Both the position numbers and the translations under genes were made by a program. Shown here one piece after another: positions 34,025 through 37,635 of a stretch of DNA of 37,635 nucleotides. The notes beneath the pieces are model-generated. The model saw nothing but the letters and a program-made list of their open reading frames with translations. It was not told the origin of the DNA and made no database searches. The stretch is from Planctomycetota bacterium (GTDB taxonomy: Bacteria; Planctomycetota; Planctomycetia; Pirellulales; Pirellulaceae): NCBI GenBank assembly GCA_027622275.1, contig JAQBZB010000053.1, forward strand, positions 1 to 37,635. Reading direction: 5' to 3'. Within the stretch, counting starts at the first letter, position 1, and each line of letters begins with the position of its first letter.

Positions 34025-34083
34025 AGCTTTCAGCAATCAGCGGTCAGCGATCAGCCGGGACAAGAAGCTGACTGCTGAAAGCT
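34025..34083. repeat. Inverted repeat between dehydrogenase and glnE
   Basis: Arms 34025-34041 (AGCTTTCAGCAATCAGC) and 34067-34083 match at 16 of 17 positions when inverted. A second related block (GGTCAGCGATCAGC with GCTGATGGCTGACC, ending near 34094) overlaps them, giving a run of degenerate CAGC/GCTG units. It fills the gap between the 34105 stop and the glnE start. It may end the dehydrogenase transcript or be a dispersed palindromic repeat. Confidence 0.75.
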
Positions 34084-34104
34084 GATGGCTGACCGCTCCC
34101 TATG

Positions 34105-35082
34105 CTACTCGCGATTCACCCAACACCGCAACGGTTCACCCTTCAATCCGGCGATTAAATTGTCCGCCGCGATCTCGGCCATCCCGTTACGGCTGGAAAC
34201 GGTCGCGCTGGCGATGTGGGGCGCGATCACACAATTCCGCAACGTCAGCAGCGGGTCGTGCATGGGAATCGGTTCCGGATCCGTGACGTCCAGGCCCGCG
34301 GCAAAGATCTCGCCGTTCTTCAAGGCGTCGTGAAGATCCCTTTGGTTGTGGATCGGCCCGCGGGCGCTGTTGATAAAGACGGCCGTGTTCTTCATCTTCG
34401 AAAAGGCCGCCGCGTTGAACATGCCTTTCGTCGTCTCATTCAAGTCGGTGTGGACCGACACGAAATCGGACTCCTTCAACAATGTATCGATGTCAACCTG
34501 CCGAGCGCCGAGTTCCTGCTCGGCCTTCTCGTTGCGATACTTGTCGTGATACAGCACCTTCATCCCAAAGCCGCCGTGACAGCGCTTAGCCATCGCGAAT
34601 CCAATCCGGCCCATGCCGACGATGCCGACCGTCCGCTCGATCAGGTCGACACCGATGTGCCCCAGCGGCTCCCACGTCCGCCACTTGCCGGCCCGGATGT
34701 AGTCCTGGCTCTCGACAATGCGCCGCGACGCGGAAATCAGCAGCGCGAAGGCCATGTCGGCAGTGGCGTCGGTCAGCACGTCCGGCGTGTTGCCGACGCG
34801 AATGCCGCGCCGAGTCGCCTCGTCGATATCAACATTATTGAAGCCCACGGCAAAGTTGCTGATCACCTTCAACTGCGTGCCGGCAGCGTCCATGAACTCG
34901 GCGTCGACCTTTTCGGTCAACAGCGACAGGACTCCCTCGCAGCCGGCAATTCGTTGCAACAAAATGTCGCGCGACGGCGGCAGATGCTCGGGCCAGACAT
35001 CGGCATCACAGGCGGCAATCACCTTCTCCAAACCGGCGGCAGGGATTTCGCGTGTGACGAAGACTTTGGGTTTATCGCTCAT
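34105..35082 (-). CDS. D-isomer-specific 2-hydroxyacid dehydrogenase (glyoxylate reductase-like)
   Basis: A cytoplasmic NAD(P)H-dependent dehydrogenase of 325 residues, the usual family length. The cofactor motif GMGRIG lies at 156-161 in TVGIVGMGRIGFAMAKR. The catalytic set is present: R241 in INSARGPI, E270 in GLDVTDPEP and H289 in CVIAPHIASAT. NFAVGFNNVDIDEATRRGI at 76-94 is the substrate-side signature. The overall pattern is closest to glyoxylate/hydroxypyruvate reductase (GyaR/GhrB type), converting glyoxylate to glycolate or hydroxypyruvate to glycerate. The exact substrate is not certain. It is transcribed divergently from the aminotransferase gene, with 83 bases between the starts. 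Confidence 0.93.
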   Translation of the reverse strand: MSDKPKVFVTREIPAAGLEKVIAACDADVWPEHLPPSRDILLQRIAGCEGVLSLLTEKVDAEFMDAAGTQLKVISNFAVGFNNVDIDEATRRGIRVGNTPDVLTDATADMAFALLISASRRIVESQDYIRAGKWRTWEPLGHIGVDLIERTVGIVGMGRIGFAMAKRCHGGFGMKVLYHDKYRNEKAEQELGARQVDIDTLLKESDFVSVHTDLNETTKGMFNAAAFSKMKNTAVFINSARGPIHNQRDLHDALKNGEIFAAGLDVTDPEPIPMHDPLLTLRNCVIAPHIASATVSSRNGMAEIAADNLIAGLKGEPLRCWVNRE

Positions 35083-35165
35083 GTCTTGGTTCCCGTGGGG
35101 TGAGGCAATTCGTTTGGAGGGCTATACTGGCAGCGTCCTAGCGATCACGAAATTGGAGACATTAG

Positions 35166-36461
35166 ATGAGCCGTGTCGTCGAACAATATAAACGGGCCTG
35201 TAACTCGTTGGCAGGTGGGGTGTCTTCATCAACGCGCGTGAACCAGGCGATGGGCCACGCGATGCTGTTCGACCGGGCGGACGGATGCCGCGTGTGGGAT
35301 TTGGACGGTCGCGAGTATATCGACCTGTGTTGCAGTCACGGCGCGACACTGCTGGGGCATGGCGATGCGAGAATCCGCGAAGCCGTTGAACGAACGCTCG
35401 CCCGCGGTGCGGCTTGTTCGTATGAGAATGAACTGCATGGCGAGCTGGGCGAGCTGCTGTGTGATACTGTTCCATGTCTCGAACGTGTTCGTTTCACCGG
35501 CGCGGGAACCGAAGCGACGATGCACTGCATCCGCTTGGCTCGTGCCTTCACCGGCCGGACGAAGCTCGTGCGATTTGAAGGGAATTTTCACGGCTATCAC
35601 GACCAAGTCATGTGGGCCGCGGCGGGCGAACTTGGTCAGACGGAGCCACCGTTAGCTCCCATCTCGACGGGCGTGACGCCAGGCATCGATCAACACTTGA
35701 TTCAGATTCCGTACAATCGCCCCGATTTGCTTGAAGAAGTCTTCGACCGCCACGGCGACGAGATTGCCGCCGTGATCTGCGAAGCCGTGTACTACAACGC
35801 CGGCTGTGTGCTGCCGACCAGTGAGTTCGCGGCTGCGATGCGGCGTCTGACCACCGATCATGGCTCTCTCTTAATCTTCGACGAGGTCTTGAGTGCCTTC
35901 CGGATGTGCGCAGGAGGCGCGCAGGAATACCTCGGAGTCACACCCGATCTCTGCACGCTCGGCAAGGCGGTGGGTGGCGGTTATCCGATCAGCGTCTTTG
36001 GCGGGCGGGCCGCGATCATGCGCCGCCTGATGCCCGAGGGAGATTGCCAGCACAGCGGGACTTACAACGGCCACCCGGTTTCCGTCGCTGCCGCGGGAGC
36101 CGCGATTCGTGCCTTTCGCGAGCCTGATTTCTATCCGCATATTCATGCGATCGCGGAGCGCCTCTGCTCTGGATTGTCAAAGCTGTTCGCGAAACACGCC
36201 GTTCCCGGCCGTGTTCAATGGCTGGGAGCACGTTTCGGTATTTACTTTGGCATCGACCATGAAGTCCGCGACTACGCCGACGCCAAGAAGCACAACCGCG
36301 ACATGATGCTCCGCTTCATCGCCGCGGCAATCGAGAACGGAGTCTACTTTCATGACTACGGTGGCGGAGCCGTACATCACGGATTCTGCGCTGCGATGCA
36401 GGCGGCAGATGTCGATGAAGCTTTGAGCCGGCTTGACAGAGCGATCGCGACCCTTGGTTGA
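35166..36461 (+). CDS. Class III PLP aminotransferase, glutamate-1-semialdehyde aminomutase-like
   Basis: A 431-residue pyridoxal-phosphate enzyme. SLAGGVSSSTRVN and VWDLDGREYIDLCCSHGATLLGHG open the fold. TGAGTEATMHCIRLARAFTG binds the cofactor phosphate. D239 in LLIFDEVLSAFR contacts the pyridine nitrogen and K267 in TLGKAVGGGYPISVFGG is the Schiff-base lysine. These patterns fit the glutamate-1-semialdehyde 2,1-aminomutase subgroup (HemL-like), but such proteins outside heme operons often act on other substrates, so HemL itself is not claimed. The start has GGAG at 35155-35158, seven bases from ATG. Its divergent neighbour, a glyoxylate reductase-like enzyme, could use a 2-oxo acid product of transamination; that link is speculative. 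Confidence 0.92.
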   Translation: MSRVVEQYKRACNSLAGGVSSSTRVNQAMGHAMLFDRADGCRVWDLDGREYIDLCCSHGATLLGHGDARIREAVERTLARGAACSYENELHGELGELLCDTVPCLERVRFTGAGTEATMHCIRLARAFTGRTKLVRFEGNFHGYHDQVMWAAAGELGQTEPPLAPISTGVTPGIDQHLIQIPYNRPDLLEEVFDRHGDEIAAVICEAVYYNAGCVLPTSEFAAAMRRLTTDHGSLLIFDEVLSAFRMCAGGAQEYLGVTPDLCTLGKAVGGGYPISVFGGRAAIMRRLMPEGDCQHSGTYNGHPVSVAAAGAAIRAFREPDFYPHIHAIAERLCSGLSKLFAKHAVPGRVQWLGARFGIYFGIDHEVRDYADAKKHNRDMMLRFIAAAIENGVYFHDYGGGAVHHGFCAAMQAADVDEALSRLDRAIATLG

Positions 36462-36786
36462 TCGCGGAGAAATGTGGAACACTAATCGGCGCTCATCAAC
36501 CCTGATCAGGACAAACAGAGAAACGCGCAGCCGGGAAAATGGAGGTCCGACGAATCGTTGTTGAAGCTCCTGCTGCGTTTCACGCGGTTGGAACCGCCAT
36601 TGGTCTCACCTGCAAAGGTTGTAATCCGTTTCTATCAGGCTCACAAGTCGACGGTCGTTCCACAGCAACTGAAGTTCCATAGGGATGTGAGCCGTGCCTG
36701 ATCGGGCTGCTCAGAATACCGGCGGAGAGTCGCTGTGGTAGACGATCGATGGCCGCCGAAACACGTCGACGATTCCGACGATGGAA
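36462..36786. other. Intergenic region with no clear gene
   Basis: These 325 bases separate the aminotransferase stop from the stop of the PIN toxin gene. A 47-codon frame at 36539-36682 (plus strand) has no recognisable family and no strong ribosome site, so I do not call it. A loose inverted pair (ATCAGGCTCAC near 36636, GTGAGCC...CCTGAT near 36687-36703) may be a transcript end for the convergent genes. Nothing else is evident. Confidence 0.5.
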
Positions 36787-37230
36787 CTACGCGCCAGTGC
36801 CCGATGTAATGCAGTTGAAAACACCGAAGAGAGCAAAGTCGGAAGCATTGGTGGTGAGGATCGATGGAATGCCTGCTTGGTGATACGTTGCCGCCAGGAG
36901 CGTGTCCAGGAGACGCTTTCGACCGAGCGAGAATTGCTCAAGCCACGATAAGAATTGCGTCGTTGCAGCGTCGTTGGGAAACACGCGCTCGACTTCGCTC
37001 GCGGTCCACCATCGTTCGGCGACGTCTCGTGCGTCGTTTATGCTGAGCGGTTGCGTAAAACGTCGCGGATCGGTAACGACATGAATGAATTCCGCCAGTA
37101 CCTGCGGTGCGAGCGCCAGCCGGTCACCTGCCGCCAGCAAAGTGGACAACGTCTGGCGCGCCGTGGAGTGATCGGCATGTTCCACAACTTCGGCGGCTAC
37201 CAGAAAGCCGGTGTCAAGCCCATGAATCAT
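36787..37230 (-). CDS. PIN-domain ribonuclease toxin (VapC-like)
   Basis: A 147-residue PIN-domain protein. The acidic residues expected to bind the catalytic metal are present: D6 in GLDTGFLV, E47 in QVLAEFIHVV, D109 in RLLDTLLAA and D131 in TTNASDFALF. Such proteins cleave RNA and arrest growth when free. The ATG overlaps the stop of the DUF104 gene by four bases (ATGA), giving the antitoxin-first order normal for these pairs. The chain is complete and no key residue is missing, so the toxin is probably functional. It is a single-domain, cytoplasmic protein. The target RNA cannot be predicted. Confidence 0.9.
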   Translation of the reverse strand: MIHGLDTGFLVAAEVVEHADHSTARQTLSTLLAAGDRLALAPQVLAEFIHVVTDPRRFTQPLSINDARDVAERWWTASEVERVFPNDAATTQFLSWLEQFSLGRKRLLDTLLAATYHQAGIPSILTTNASDFALFGVFNCITSGTGA

Positions 37231-37445
37231 CCACGACCTTCCAGCATTTCGCCTAGTACGTCGTCGTCTCTGGTCAGCGGTCGCAGCACTTGCCCCAGAC
37301 TAATGGGCCGAATGTCAAACACACTGTGAGCCCCACGACCGAGACGCTCAATCGTGACGCGAACCTTTTCCCGGTCGTTCAACGGCAAGGCTTGTGCCAG
37401 CTTTAACACGCCGTTTTCGTAGGTTGCTTCAACAATATGGCTCAT
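37227..37445 (-). CDS. DUF104 (AF2212-like) antitoxin
   Basis: A 72-residue antitoxin starting MSHIVEATYENGVLKLAQAL, the typical DUF104 opening in which a short strand-turn-strand (YENGVLKLAQALPL) precedes EKVRVTIE. The remaining acidic tail (DDDVLGEMLEGRG) would bind and block the PIN toxin. ATG 37445 is chosen over the upstream frame start at 37460 because it begins exactly at the domain. The overlap with the toxin start implies translational coupling. Such pairs usually repress their own promoter, but no operator is obvious in the bases upstream. The remaining 190 bases to the window end show no gene. Confidence 0.88.
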   Translation of the reverse strand: MSHIVEATYENGVLKLAQALPLNDREKVRVTIERLGRGAHSVFDIRPISLGQVLRPLTRDDDVLGEMLEGRG

Positions 37446-37635
37446 GGTTGCGTTATCCACGTGAATGTCGCGATTGTAGCACGCTCCCCCACGGAAAGAA
37501 ACTGATTGTGCGATCGGGTAGTGTCTTAATCTTGTGGGGCAACTTCTTCAGGCGGCAGTTCATTGACTCCTAGCCCGCATTTCTCATAACACGGCTAGCG
37601 CGAGGCCCCCAGATTTGTCATAACTTGATTTCTTA

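Noticed and set aside
36539-36682. 47-codon plus-strand frame after the aminotransferase.
   Set aside because: It has no ribosome site of note, no family match and ordinary composition; it is likely chance.
37569-37600. Short inverted pair CTAGCC/GGCTAG near the window end.
   Set aside because: Six-base arms around a 17-base spacer are too weak to call a repeat without other copies.

Overview
The window looks like a chromosomal segment of a planctomycete, probably Pirellulales-like. Genes that are largely a planctomycete/PVC signature point there: a very long secreted PVC-type heme-binding (CxxCH) protein, a DUF1587/1595/1592/1588/1585 protein paired with a DUF1552 protein, a GH32/43-like secreted propeller, and MJ0042-type zinc-ribbon proteins. 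The many gene-edge palindromes are also typical. Most genes have readable Shine-Dalgarno (SD) sites, and several start with GTG or TTG. No rRNA, tRNA, CRISPR array or insertion sequence was seen.

Layout. 201-674: DUF5655 gene. 885-2710: a LeuT-type Na+ symporter overlapping a 53-residue single-helix partner. 3014-6577: a probable operon of two tandem outer-membrane-barrel paralogs, a Nudix hydrolase and a DUF420 membrane protein. 6595-10113 (minus): leuA, preceded by a leucine-rich leader peptide and intrinsic terminator (apparent attenuation), and followed by an FHA-GAF-PP2C phosphatase. 10458-12349: three small planctomycete genes of unknown role. 12406-15466 (minus): a zinc-ribbon membrane protein with duplicated tudor-like domains, and a secreted glycosidase-like protein. 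15569-18740 (minus): a compact DNA methyltransferase / DUF262 / HEPN-nuclease operon, probably defence-related. 18988-19313: an antitoxin with a toxin gene gutted by an internal deletion. 19455-24448 (minus): the giant cytochrome-like protein and glnS. 24726-25706: an epimerase. 25955-34016 (minus): glnE, then the DUF1592 protein, a MoaD/ThiS-like ubiquitin-fold protein, a BNR-type propeller and the DUF1552 protein, all tightly spaced. 34105-36461: divergent 2-hydroxyacid dehydrogenase and class III aminotransferase. 36787-37445 (minus): a DUF104/PIN toxin-antitoxin pair.

The most interesting items are three. First, the leuL-like leader of leuA (peptide at 10054-10113, terminator at 9991-10021). 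Second, the methyltransferase-DUF262-HEPN operon, a plausible little-described defence system. Third, the operon placing a ubiquitin-like protein and a propeller between the classic planctomycete DUF1592 and DUF1552 partners. All assignments come from reading the sequence and recalled family patterns; no search was run.
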